Shown: positions 31,477-43,313 of the stretch, in pieces
Numbering within the stretch: position 1 is the stretch's first letter
How the letters are laid out: each line of letters starts with the position of its first letter
Source of the DNA: Stomoxys calcitrans
Taxonomy: Eukaryota; Arthropoda; Insecta; Diptera; Muscidae
Direction: 5' to 3'
Assembly (NCBI RefSeq): GCF_963082655.1
Contig: NC_081553.1
Span: forward strand, 47,914,541-47,978,540
DNA length: 64,000 nt
The notes under the pieces: generated by a model
What the model saw: only the letters and a program-made list of their open reading frames with translations
What the model was told of the DNA's origin: nothing
The model's database searches: none
Program-made: the position numbers and the translations under genes

Positions 31477-33776
31477 ACCAGTAAAAAGCCGTTAAGTTAG
31501 GCCGGGCCGAACTTTGTATACCCACCACCTCACCACCACCACCGCCCCCATAGCAGCTATACCGAAATATGGTACGATTTGGACCTAACAGTGCCAGTCA
31601 TTCTTCAATGGTGTAGAACAAAATATTGGTCATTTTGGAAGCTAAATATATCCAAACATAGACCGATCTGAAGCATATACGACACGCATGTCGAAAAGCC
31701 TAACACAAGTCACTGTGTCAAGTTTCAGCTAAATCGGATTATAAATGCGTCTTTTATGGGCCCAAGACCTTTAATCGAGAGTTCGGTCTATATGGCAGCT
31801 ATATTAAAATCTGAACCGATCTGAGCCAAATTAAAGAAGTATGTCGAAGGCTCTAAGACAACTCGTTGTTCTAAATTTCGGTGGCATCGGACAATAAATG
31901 CACCTTTCTTGGGACCAAAACCTTAAATCGAGAGGTCGGTCTTTATGGTAACTACATCCAAATCTGGACCGATCTGGGACAAATTGTTTAAAGATGTCGA
32001 AGAGCCTCACACAACTCACTGTTCCAAATTTCGGCAAAATCAGTTTAAAAATGCGTTTTTAATGGGCAGAAAACCTTAAATCGAGAGATCGGTCTAAATG
32101 GCAGCTATATCCAAATATGGGCCGATCTGGGCAAAATTGAAGAATGATATCGAGGGGCCTAACTTAACACACTGTCCCAAATTTCGGCGAAATCGGCCAG
32201 TAAATGCGCCTTTTATGGGCTCACAACCTTAAATCGAGTGATAAGTCTATATGACAACTATATCCAAATCTGTACCGATCTAATCGGAATCGAAGTAGGA
32301 TGTTAAAGGGCCTAACACAACCCAGTATCTAAAACTTTGGCAAAATCGGATAATAAATGTGTCTTTTATGGGAGCAGGACGCTCAAGAAGTCAAGACCCC
32401 CGATCGGTTTATATGACAGCTCTATCAGGTTATGAACTGATTTGAACCATTCTTAATACAGTTGTTGGAAGTCATAACAAGACATGTCATGCATTATTTC
32501 AGCCAAATCGGCTAGGAATTGCTCCCTGTAGAGGCTCAAGAAGTCAAGACCCCAGATCGGTTTATATGGCAGCTATATCAGGTTATGAACCGATTTGAAC
32601 CATTCTTAACACAGTTGTTGAAAGTTATAACAAAACACCTATTGCAAAATTTTAGCCAAATCGGATAATAACTGCGACCTCTAGTGGCCCACGAAGTCAA
32701 GACCCCTGATCGGTTTATATGGCAGCTATATCAGGTTATGAACCGATTTGAACTATTCTTAACACAATTGCTGGAAGTCACATCAAAATACGTCGTGCAA
32801 AATGTCAGCCAAATTGGATAGGAATCGCACACTCTAGACGCTCTAGACGCTCAAGAAGTCAAGACCCCCGATCGGTTTATATGGCAGCTATATCAGGTTA
32901 TGGACCGATTTCAACCATACACAGCAAAGTTGTTGGAAGTCATAATGAAACGCCTCATGCAAAATTTCAGCTAAATCGGATAATAATTGCGCCCTCTAGT
33001 GGCTCAAGAAGTCAAGACCCCAGATCGGTTTATATGGCAGCTATATCAGGTTATAAACCGATTTCAACCATACTCAGCACAGTTGTTGGAAGTCATAATG
33101 AAACGCCTCATGCAAAATTTCAGCTAAATCGGATAATAATTGCGCCCTCCAGTGGCTCAAGAAGTCAAGACCCCTGATCGGTTTATATGACAGCTATATC
33201 AGGTTATGAACCGATTTCAACCATACTTAGCACAGTTATTGGAAGTCATAATTAAACACCTCTTGCAAAATTTCAGCCAACTCAGATAAGAATTGTGTCC
33301 TCTAGCTGCTCAAGAAATCAAGACCCCAGATCGGTTTATATGGCAGCTATACCAAAACGTGCACCGATGTAACCCATTTCCAATACCAATCGACCTACAC
33401 TAATAAGAAGTATTTGTGCAAAGATTCAAGCGGCTAGCTTTACTCCTTTGATAGTTAGCGTGCTTTCGACAGACAGGCGGATGGACGGACGGACAGACGG
33501 ACGGACAGACGAACGGACAGACGGACGAACAGACGGACGGACGGACAGACGGACGGACGGACAGACGGACGGACAGACGGACGGACAGACGGACGGACAG
33601 ACGAGAGGACACACGAGAGGACACACGGACGGACATGGCTAGATCATCTTAGATTTTTACGCTGATCAAGAATATATATTTAGGGTATATATAGGGCCGG
33701 CAATGGATATTTCGATGTGTTGCAAACGGAATGACAAAATGAATATACCCCCAATCCTTCGGTGGTAGATATAAAA
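31477..33776 (-). mobile_element. F1 element, both ends
   Basis: The left end is CCAGTAAAAAGCCGTTAAG with a slightly damaged hairpin (TAGGCCGGGCCGAA). The right end is TATACCCCCAATCCTTCGG then TGGTAGATATAAAA. The first half uses the ~150-bp unit type ('gtcgaagagcctcacacaac'), and from about 32380 the 153-bp type ('gctcaagaagtcaagacccc') takes over, as in 11553-14699. The CGGA/CAGA minisatellite and the core block precede the right end. A neighbouring partial 5' block (33777-34004) abuts it. Confidence 0.85.
33470..33635. repeat. GACGGACA-type minisatellite
   Basis: About 165 bp of GGAC/AGAC tetramers inside the F1 5' block, the complement of the array at 286-1496. The long open frames over it (Thr-Asp-Gly-Arg or Pro-Ser-Val-Arg repeats) are artefacts. 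Confidence 0.9.
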
Positions 33777-34004
33777 AAAGAATCTGGGCAAAGTTTCAGC
33801 TCAATATCTCTATTTTTAAATACAGTAGCGTGATTTCAACAGACAGACGGACGGATGGAGAGAAGGACATGGCTAGATCGACCTAAAATGTCATGACGAT
33901 CAAGAATATATATACTTTATGGGGTCTTAGATGAATACTTCGAGAAATTACAAACAGAATGACCAAATTAATATACCCCCATCCTATGGTGGAGGGTATA
34001 AAAA
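33777..34004 (-). mobile_element. F1 5'-end fragment
   Basis: Contains ACAGACAGACGGACGGATGG, GACATGGCTAGATCGACC, CAAGAATATATATACTTTA and the terminal TATACCCCCATCCTATGG then TGGAGGGTATAAAAA. It follows directly after another 5' end, so two 5' termini lie in tandem. Confidence 0.8.
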
Positions 34005-34132
34005 TTGGTTATTTAAATGCCTCATGAAATGTTCAAGAAAAGTCATAAATTTTCTTAATTACCTTCGCTGGCTAAATAAATTTGAGTTATAATAACTGCT
34101 GGTGCATTGTATTGCCAAATTATTTGTCTCAC

Positions 34133-34258
34133 CTTTAAGTCTTTGTGGGGCGAAAAATATATGTCTCCCGCAACTCCTGCACATACACATCTGGTAAATC
34201 TTCTTAACACTAAATTAAAAGTTTTTCCAACTTCTTCCACCTGGCACTCCACAGCCAT
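34133..34258 (-). CDS. Candidate first coding exon, unknown protein
   Basis: On the minus strand an ATG at 34258 opens 42 codons (starts MAVECQVEEVGKTFNLVLRR, ends SPHKDLK). It reaches a consensus donor AAG|GTGAGA at 34133. If that donor is not used, the frame runs 25 more codons to a stop at 34055. An acceptor-like CATTTCAAATATAG lies about 28 nt before the ATG, and another consensus donor (GGGAG|GTAAGTTAAG) lies farther up at about 34445, compatible with a 5' UTR exon. The region is non-repetitive. The protein is not recognised and no further exon was found downstream, where F1 elements begin within 130 bp. Confidence 0.3.
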
Positions 34259-35110
34259 AGTGTTTTAATATTCCAAAGTTTCGTTGCTATATTTGAAATG
34301 TTGAATTTTAGCAAAAAATCGTTAACCAACTGTTCGCCGCGCTATCTTGCGTGACTGCCAAGAAATGTCGATGGTGTTTTTCGATTTACTTAAGGAACTC
34401 TAAATCTAGCCAATGTTATTAACAGCTTTGTTGACTTAACTTACCTCCCCCCCCTTCCTCGGTTTTGTGCCAACCTTTGTTCCCTTGCCTATATACAACA
34501 GAGGTCAGCTTACTTTGACTTGCCTGAGAGACTCTTCCTCTTGGCTTGCACAAAACCTAAGTTCTCGCCTTATTTAGAGGTCTTGGGAAGTGGGGGAGGG
34601 GAAAAGGCAAAACAAAATGCTTAAACATTGTAATTATTTTGAAAACAAAAGAAAAGTATTTTTCTATTGAAAAACTTTAAACAATAAACTGCATCATTCC
34701 CAAGGCTTTCACTGAGCGGGTGGTCTGGTGGCCTGGAACAGTGAAAAACCTCAAAATCCAAATCCAGACCCATACCTATACCCCTCCCGTTTCCCGTTTA
34801 TATTGTTAAGAAATTAAAATGAAATAAAAACATGATAAAAGCCAAGACGTGTTAGACGGAAGTTTAATGCAAAGGCTGGCTGTTTGTTGCTGGAAAGCCA
34901 GAGAACAAATTTTATAACTGAAATTAAGTACAAATACTTTGGCAAACTTTTTCTTTACTGCACTTTCTTTTAAAGGAGCAAGAAAATGAGAAAAAACACC
35001 TTTTTAGGTATTGCAGGGAAATAAAAAAAAAAAACAAAAAGCAAAAGCAATTGAAATCAATTAAAACCAAAGTTTATAATCACCACCATAAGAACCAGTC
35101 GATAATAAAC
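34259..35110. other. Non-repetitive island
   Basis: A single-copy-looking region with a C run near 34447 and an A run near 35025. Apart from the donor-like site noted for the candidate exon, no gene signal was found. Confidence 0.45.
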
Positions 35111-37629
35111 TAGCCGAACCGTACCCGCTCCGCTGCGCCTTCTTTAACTCTCTTAGATCTTCTAAGGGTGGGGAGACTCCGCCCTGAATGCGGATATCGA
35201 AGTCGTGTCATTGTAGCCAATGACGCTGAACGCGTTCGAATCCTGGCGAGAACATCGGGCAAAGCGATATTTATCCCCTCTTAATGTTGAAGACATTTGC
35301 GAGATACAATGCCCCCTCTTAATGCTGGCGACATTTGCGAGGTACAATGCCATGCATAGTCATTTAAAAAATTTCCCCCAAGGAGCTGTCGCACTGCGGT
35401 ATGCCATTCGAACTCGGCTATAAAAACAGGTCCCTTTTCATTCAGTTTAAACTTGAATCGGAAAGCCCTCACTGATGTGTAGGAATTTGCCCCTTCTCGG
35501 CTTCTGGTGGTAATGTTCTTCCTTAGGGTAATGTTCTCATTAGGGGAGGGATGGAACCTCAGACATTTCGACTCATATATGGATATCAAATTCTTGCTGC
35601 ACTTTCAAATCCCCCTTGAATTTGAGCCCCATATTGTCATGGCCGATAAATGTGAACCATTTGGAGCGTATTTTGGAATGGGGCGCCCATCGGCCCTTGC
35701 ACTGGCAATAGATATCAAATTCCTTCTTTATTCCCAACGAAAATGAAGTTCAGGTTAGGGGGTGCTTTAGGGCGTACCCCAAAACACTTGGCTCCAAAAT
35801 TGGATATCAAATTCATTTTCTACTCTCAAATACCTTTCATTTGAATCCCATATTGTCATAATGTGTCAAATAACCCATTTCACATATCTTTAGGAGGAGA
35901 AGCGCCACCTAGACTTGAAAGCAAATTTTAATGTCATATTCGTAATCGACTCCCTAATACCTTTCATTTGAGTCCCATATTGCCATGGTCGGCTAAAATG
36001 CCCATTTGGGGGTATTTGGGGAGTGGGCGACCTCCCATTACTAGCGCCCATTGTTGTATGACATATTTGAAATCTACCGTCTAATACTTTTCATTTGAGT
36101 CCCATATTAACATGAACTTCGAATATATCTGTTAAGAGGAGTTTTGGGGTTGGGGGAGGGCCCGCTGGGTACTTGGACCCAAATTTTAATACCATATTCG
36201 TTTTTTAGTCTCCTTTCATTTGATACCCTTATTGAGCCCATCGGAACACTTTCGGATATGGGTGGGGTTTTTTAAAGGGGTGTTAAGGGGCAGGGTTCGC
36301 CTACAGCCAACAAACGTACACAATCTTTGAAAATTTCAAGAAAATCGGTCCAGCCAAATATCAAATAGTCATAATGGGTCTAATGGCGTTTTTGGTGGGT
36401 GGCGTGACGCCCTATACTTCGATCTGATTTTGTATGCCAGATTCGAAATCTACTCCCAAACACCTTTCATTTGAGCCCCATATTGAAATGAACGTCCAAC
36501 ATGCCTGTTTGGGCGAATTTTGGTCTTGGGGCGTTCCGATGGGTACCTAGACTCAAATTTTAATACCATATTCGTATTCTACTCTCCAATACCTTTTATT
36601 TGATACCTATATTGTACCGATCGGTTTACTTTTGATTTTGGGTTGTGTTTTTGGCATAGAGGGGAGGGTCCGTCCCCCTTCCAATACAGAAAAATTATAT
36701 AGCCTATATTTCCTTGCAGATAAACGTACACAATCTTTGAAAATTTCAAGAAAATCGGTTCAGCCAAGTATCACATAGTCATAATGGGTCTAATGGCGTT
36801 TTTGGTGGGTGGCGTGACGCCCTATACTTCGATCTGATTTTGTATGCCAGATTCGAAATCTACTCCCAAACAAGTTTCATTTGAGCCCCATATTGAAATG
36901 AACGTCCAACATGTCTGTTTGGAAGAGTTTTGGTCTTGGGGCGTCCCGATGGGTACTTAGACTCAAATTTTAATACCATATTCGTATTTTACTCTCCAAT
37001 ACTTTTCATTTGATACCTATATTGTCCCGATCGTTTTACTTTTGGTTTTGGGTTGTGTATAAGGGGGAGGGTCCGTTCCCCTTTGATAGCGAAAAATTAT
37101 ATAGTCTATGTTTCCTTCCAGACCAACCTACACAATATCCGAAAATTTCGAGAAATTCGGTTCTGCCGTTTTTCAGTCTATACGGAACAAACAACCGGAG
37201 TCCCATATATCCGTGATTGGCTAATGTGCCCATTTTGGGAGTTTTAGTGGGGATTGGGATGACCCCCTATACTTTGACATGAATTTGTATGGCAGATTCG
37301 TTATTTACTCCCGCATACTTTTCATTTGATACCCATATTGTCTTCATCGGTCCACTTTTGATTTTGGGTGGTGTTTTTGGGGTAACGGTGGAGGGTCCGC
37401 CCCCCTCCGTTATCAATATATTTTAAAGCCTATTTCTACTTGGCGGACCCTCCTCCTTACCCCAAAAGTACTAACCAAAAATAAAAGTGGACCGATCGGG
37501 GCAATATGGGATTCAAATGAAAGGTTTTAAAGAGGAGAATACGATTTTATAAAAAAAAGTTGGGTCCAAATACCTGGGGGGCCACCCCAGCTCCAAAACC
37601 CCTTAAAATAGGTTTATTTGACGATCATG
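35111..37629 (+). mobile_element. F2 composite element
   Basis: It opens TAGCCGAACCGTACCCGCTC, has a SINE-A-like body from about 35215 (GAACGCGTTCGAATCCTGGC) to 35530, then a series of units. Two consecutive units (36360-36560 and 36760-36990) are nearly identical. At about 37440 the orientation reverses (ACCCTCCTCCTTACCCC, 'caaatgaaaggttttaa'), giving a short inverted tail to 37629. No coding capacity is seen. Confidence 0.65.
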
Positions 37630-38096
37630 ACAATGTGGGAAATGTGCTAAGTACGGTCCAAATCGGTATATAACCTGATATAGCTCCCATATAATCCGAT
37701 CTCCCGATTTCACTTCTTGAGCCCCTGGAAGCTGCAATTTTTGGCTGATTTGGCTGAAATTTTGCATGTGGTGTTGTGTTAGGATTTCCAACAACTGTGA
37801 TAAGTACGGTCCAAATCGGTGTATAACCTGATATAGCTCCCATATAATCCGATCTCCCGATTTGACTTCTTAAGCCCTTACAAGCCGCAATTTTTGTCCG
37901 ATTTGGCTGTAATTTTGTATGTGGTGGATAATCTGATATAGCTCCCATATAAACCGATTTCCCGATTTGGCTTCTTGAGCCCCTGAAAGCCGCAATTTTT
38001 GTCTGATTTCCCTGTTCGATTTCCTTTTTTTGCAGAATCCATTGTGGTGGGTTCCCAAGATTCGGCCGGGCCTAATTTAGTATGCTTTTACTTGTT
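37630..38096 (+). mobile_element. F1 element, 5' end missing
   Basis: Three units ('gatatagctcccatataatc', 'cgcaatttttgtccgatttg') are followed by GTGGTGGGTTCCCAAG, hairpin TTCGGCCGGGCCTAA and GTATGCTTTTACTTGTTG. Confidence 0.8.
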
Positions 38097-38404
38097 GTTA
38101 TACATTGCAATATGAAAGGCATAAGTTCATGCATTTAATTCGTGGCAATTGTTTAAATTCAATGGATAAACTTAAACTAATTAATTGAACACAAATATCA
38201 ATAACCAATTTGTTTATTTGTTTAATTGTACTCTCGTACGTAGGAAACCACATAAATATATTTCACATGAGAATGTCAAAAGTGTAAAATATGTTGGCTA
38301 GTGGTTGCGGTTCATATTTGCATTAGAAATGCATGATAATAGTTTAATATCATTGAATAAAAGCTAAATTAAAAATTTAAAACATTAAATTCAGTTTGTG
38401 ATAC
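38097..38404. other. AT-rich non-repetitive stretch
   Basis: No frame, splice pair or repeat is seen. Confidence 0.5.
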
Positions 38405-38727
38405 AAAATTTCGTGCAAAATTTCCGCCCAATCCGAAAAAAATTGCGTCTACCAGGGGCTGAAGAAATCTATTCGTGATTTGGGTTTTTATGAGACCAAT
38501 TTTAGACTCTACGGTTTAAAATTCAGCTCAATCGGTTTAAAATTGTGTCTTCTAGTCGCTCAAGATATAAAATTGAAAGATCGGTTTATATGGGAGCTAT
38601 ATCAGAGTATACGCCGATTTTGACCGTACTCGCCACGGCTGTTGGAAGTCATGACAAAACAAATGCGGCTTTTAGTGGCTCAAGATATCATATTGGGAAA
38701 TCGTTTTATATGGGAGCTATATCAGAT
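38405..38727 (-). mobile_element. F1 internal units without ends
   Basis: Two and a half units, with 'gatcggtttatatgggagc' and 'cacggctgttggaagtcatg' text. Neither terminus is present, so this is a fragment. About 120 bp of unassigned sequence follow before F3. Confidence 0.65.
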
Positions 38728-38846
38728 TGAAGGCTATCGATAATGACATCAAAAGAAGGCAAGGTATTTCTGTTGACACAAAGATAAAAAGAAAGACAAG
38801 GCTGCACGCTCGGAGTTGACCTGAAGTTGGCTTAAGCTAAAGAAAA

Positions 38847-41535
38847 ACTAGTAAGGAAAGGCAAAAGTCGGACAGTGCCGACTTTATAATACCCTACACC
38901 CACCCTATAAACACAAAAGGGGGGGCTTCATCTAATTCTGAAACAAATCTGATGGACCTCGGCGGATGTATCCAGATAGATTATTGAAATTTCTGTATCA
39001 AATTTATCAAACTACGGTTGACAAATGACAACAAATTTCCCCAAATCTAACGAACATATACATGGGAGCTATATCTAAATCTGAACCGATTTCGACCAAA
39101 ATTTATGGATATTGTGGAATTCATCAAGGAAAGTGTTGTACAAAATTTTGGGAAGATTGGTAAATAAATTCGCTTGCAGTGGGTCTAGGAGTGAATATCG
39201 GGCGATATATATATATAAGAGCTATATCTAAATCTGAACTGATTTCTTTGAAATTCAACAGTAATATCGAGATTCATAAAAAAATCCTTCGTGCCAAATT
39301 TCGAGAGAATCGTTTAACAAATGACCATTTTATTGCATTATTACTTCAAATCGGATGAACATATATATGGGAGCTATATACAAATCTGAACCGATTTTTA
39401 TGAAATTCAGCAGCTATATTTAAAGTCATATTAAAATCCTGCATGCCGAATTTCTAGAGAATCGGTCAACAAATGACAATTTTATTGCTGTATTACTGGA
39501 AATCGGACGAACATATATATGGGAGCTATATCCAAATCTGAACCGATTTTTATGAAATTCACCAGTAATATTGAAAGTCATAAGAAAATCCTTTTTGCCA
39601 AATTTCAAGAGAATCGGTCAACAAATGACAATTTTATTGCTGTATTACTGGAAATTGGACGAACATATATATGGGAGCTATATCCAAATCTGAACAGATT
39701 TTTATGAAATTCACCAATAATATTGAAAGTCATAACAGAATCCTTCGTGCCGAATTTCAAGAGAATCGGTCAACAAATGATAATTTTATTGTTGTATTAC
39801 TGGAAATCGGACGAACATATATATGGGAGCTATATTCAAATCTGAACCGATTTTTATGAAATTCACCAGTAATACTGAAAGTCATAAGAAAATCCTTTTT
39901 GCCAAATTTCAAGAGAATCGGTCAACAAATGACAATTTTATTGCTGTATTACTGGAAATCGGACGAACATATATATGGGAGCTATATCCAAATCTGAACA
40001 GATTTTTATGAAATTCACCAATAATATTGAAAGTCATAACAGAATCCTTCGTGCCGAATTTCAAGAGAATCGGTCAACAAATGATAATTTTATTGTTGTA
40101 TTACTGGAAATCGGACGAACATATATATGGGAGCTATATTCAAATCTGAACCGATTTTTATGAAATTCACCAGTAATAAGAAGAAGTCATAAGAAAATCT
40201 TTTTTGCCAAATTTCGAGAGAATCGGTCAACAAATGACCATTTTATTGCTGTATTACTGAAAATCGTTTTTGGCAAATTTCGAGAGAATCGGTCAACAAA
40301 TGACCATTTTATTGCTGTATTACTGAAAATCGGACGAACATATATATGGGAGCTACATCCAAATCTGAATCGATTTTAATGAAATTCACCAGTAATATTG
40401 AAAGTCATAAGAAAATCCTTTTTGCTAAATTTCGAAAGAATCGGTTAACAAACGATCATTTTATTGCTGTATTACTGGAAATCGGATGAACATATATATG
40501 GGAGCTATATTCAAATCTGAACCGATTTTTATGAAATTCACCAGGAATGTTGAAAATCATAAGAGAATCGTTCCTACCAAATTTTAATAGAATCGGTTAA
40601 CAAATGACCATTTTATTGCTGTATTATTGGAAATCGGACGAACATATATATGGGAGCTATATCCAAATCTGAACCGATTTTAATGAAATTCACCAGTAAT
40701 ATTGAAAGTCATAAGAAAATCTTTTTTGCCAAATTTCGAAAGAATCGGTTAACAAACGATCATTTTATTGCTGTATTACTCCAAATCGGACGAACATATA
40801 TATGGGAGCTATGTCCAAATCTGAACCGATTTTTATGAAATTCATCAGTAATATTGAAAGTTATAAGAAAATCCTTCCTACCATATTTCGAGACAATCGG
40901 TTAACAAACGATCATTTTATTGCTGTATTACTTCAAATCGGACGAACATATATATGGGAGCTATATCCAAATCTGAATCGATTTTTATGAAATTCACCAG
41001 TAATATTGAAAGTCATAAGAGAATCGTTCCTACCAAATTTTAATAGAATCGGTTAACAAATTACCTTTTTATTGTTTTATTACTGGAAATCGGACGAAGA
41101 TATATATGAGAGCTGTATCCAAATTTGAACCGATTTCCATGAAATTCACTTGTTATATCTAGAGTCATAAGAAAGTCCTTCCTTCCGAATTTCAAGAGAA
41201 TCGGTCAATAAATGACCATTTTATTGCTGTATTACTGGAAATCGGACGAACATATATATGGAAGATATATCCAAATCTGAACCGATTTTTTCCAAACATG
41301 CCCATACCGAATTTGAAGACGATCGGATGAAAGTTGCGACCTGTAGTTTGTACACAAATTAACATGGACAGACGGACAGGCAGACAGACAGACAGACATT
41401 GCAAAATCGAATTAGAAAGTGATTCTGAGTCGATCGGTATACTTGTCAATGGGTCTATCCCCCTTCCTTTTGGGTGTTACAAACAAATGCACTAAGTTAT
41501 AATACCCTGCACCACAGTAGTGTTGTAGGGTGTAA
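38847..41535 (-). mobile_element. F3 element with 152-bp tandem units
   Basis: The left end has AAACTAGTAAGGAAAGGC, hairpin GTCGGACAGTGCCGAC and ATACCCTACACCC. The right end has TTATAATACCCTGCACCAC then AGTGTTGTAGGGTGT. Between them run about 14 units of 152 bp ('gaacatatatatgggagc', 'accgatttttatgaaattc', 'tttattgctgtattactgg'). Near the right end is a short CAGACGGACAGGCAGACAG run. The plan (hairpin end, tandem units, small minisatellite, palindromic TACCC end) mirrors F1 with a different sequence, so it is inferred to be a sister Helitron-like family. It encodes no protein; the repeated 62-codon frames come from the unit. Confidence 0.75.
39519..40163. repeat. 304-bp dimeric higher-order repeat in F3
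   Basis: Units starting near 39519 and 39823 are nearly identical, as are those near 39671 and 39975, while neighbouring units differ more. So a two-unit block of 304 bp was duplicated as a whole, the usual sign of unequal exchange in tandem arrays. Confidence 0.8.
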
Positions 41536-41599
41536 CTACTACAGAACCAAAGGAAGTTCTTGGACAAGCAACTTGAAGCGGGAAATTTGGGTAAGCATT

Positions 41600-41738
41600 T
41601 AAAAATAAGTAAAATGGGCTTTACAAGGCCGGGCCGTATCTTATATACCCTCTACCAGGGATCGCATTTATCAAATTCTTTGCCCAGTGTCTTTTTATAG
41701 GCAAAACAAGTAAAAGGGCATTAAGTTCGGTCGGGTTG
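41600..41738 (-). mobile_element. Two F1 3'-end scraps
   Basis: AATAAGTAAAATGGGC with AGGCCGGGCCGTATC and TATACCCTCTACCAGGG is one. About 80 bp later, AACAAGTAAAAGGGCATTAAG followed by a broken hairpin TTCGGTCGGGTTGAA is the other. Each is cut short; the second runs into a LINE fragment. Confidence 0.65.
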
Positions 41739-42535
41739 AAGGATGAGATGCTCTCCCAGGATTTGTTGGCCATTTCCAAGTGGGGTACAATGAACAGAGT
41801 AGACTTTAACGCCCAGAAGACACAGTGCTGTTTCTTGTCTCACAAGTGATTCACTGACCCACTACAATCGTATTAAGCAGTCAGATGCTCTTGGTGTTCT
41901 GACCGTTGGTCAAAACACGTATTCGAAGTGTCGAAAGGAGCATTCAAGTGTTTCGGCTTTCTTAAGCGGTGCAATAAATATTTCATCTCTTCTGATCAAT
42001 ACCTCAATGTCTATACTACCTACATCAGGCCCTGGATGGAATATAACTCTCATATATGAACATTAGCTCCAAAATCATCCTTAGAGCTACTTGACCGGGT
42101 TCAACGGAGAGCGATCTATTTATACTACCTACATCAGGCCGAGAATGGAATATAACTCTCATATATGGGCAGGAGCTCCAAAAACATCCTTGCAGCTACT
42201 TGACCGGGTTCAACGGAGAGCGATGGTGTCGATTGGGGACAGTAGAGTATCCAACACTATTACATTTCTTGAACATCGTCGGAATGTGGGTAGCGTTGTA
42301 TTGCTCCATCGTTATTTTCATGACGTGTGTTCCAGGGATATTCGTCTACTTATCCCTGACGTGAGGATGTTCACCAGGAATACAAGACTTGCCAGAAACT
42401 CACAATCTTTTGTCATTGGCCGACTGGCCGACCGAACCATGCATTACCAAGAAAATTAATTTTTCGCCCGAACCATTCGTATATGGAATCGACTTCGGGC
42501 TAATGTCTTTCCCACCCACATTTAATTAAAGACGA
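41735..42535 (+). pseudogene. Non-LTR retrotransposon C-terminal fragment with internal duplication
   Basis: Frames read LSQDLLAISKWGTMNRVDFN (after the RT palm), then YTTYIRPRMEYNSHIWAGA, LLDRVQRRAMVSIGD and FLEHRRNVGSVVLLHRYF, a C-terminal signature common in LINE polymerases of insects. A 109-bp segment (42012-42120) is tandemly repeated at 42121-42229, and the copies differ at several bases. There are several stops and frameshifts (for example the TGA in CACAAGTGATTC near 41849). The end reads like RIWNRLRANVFPTH in another frame. The catalytic YADD part is missing. Confidence 0.75.
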
Positions 42536-42651
42536 ATATCAATAAACACCACTCCCTCTTTCCCCCCTCCAACCCTTGACTTTCCTAATTGCCAACGCAA
42601 TGCACCGCATATATAGGGGACATCCCCTGCTTGTTGGCTACGTGAAAAAAA

Positions 42652-43050
42652 ACAAGTGAAATGGCGTTAAGTTTAGCCGGGCCAAACTTTGGATTCCCAC
42701 CACCTCGGGTATATGAGTAACGCACCTTTCGTCATATTCGGTGAAATATGCATACTGTATGTCTCCATTAAAGTCCTTTTGGTAGCTTTATCCAAATATA
42801 GACCGCTCTGAAACATATACGACATGGGTGTCGAAAAGCCTAGCGTAACTCACTGTCCCGAATTTCAGCGAAATCGCACAATAAAAGCGCCTTTTATAGG
42901 CCGAAGATCTTAAATCGAGAGTATGGTCTATATGGCAGCTATATTCAAATCTAGACCGATCTGGGATGTCGAAATGCCTAACAAAACCCACTGTCCCGAA
43001 TTTCAGCGAAATCGCACAAAAAATGCCCCTTTTACAGGTCCGAAATTTCT
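42652..43050 (-). mobile_element. F1 element, 3' half
   Basis: ACAAGTGAAATGGCGTTAAG, hairpin TTAGCCGGGCCAAA, TTCCCACCACCTCGGG, then two units ('gtcactgtcccgaatttcagc'-type). It stops at about 43050, where GGTACC-type repeats begin. Confidence 0.8.
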
Positions 43051-43313
43051 ATATAATTACATTAAATAAATTAATGATGGATGACTAAATATCCATTCAA
43101 ATGGGTACATTTTGGTACCAAAATTGGTACCATTTTGTACTGTCTGTTCAGATAAAGCTTGAGGTTAGAAATTTGTCTGAAATATATGATGGATGACTAA
43201 ATGTTTAATTAAAAAAATCGTACATTTTGGTACCATTTGGTACTTTTTGTTTAGATGGAGCTAGAGGTATGAAATTTAGCATGTAGGTACAACAAAGAAA
43301 TATATGATATATA
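43051..43313 (+). repeat. GGTACC-rich tandem units, left part of a split element
   Basis: Two units of 120-140 bp with 'gatggatgactaaat', TTTGGTACCAAAATTGG, TTTGGTAC and 'gagctagaggt'. The same units resume at 50463 and again at 53942, so an originally continuous array has been interrupted twice. Confidence 0.8.

Noticed and set aside
39519..40990. Regularly spaced 62-codon frames and a CRISPR-like rhythm
   Set aside because: The period is a full 152-bp tandem unit without short conserved repeats and variable spacers; this is a eukaryotic transposon array.
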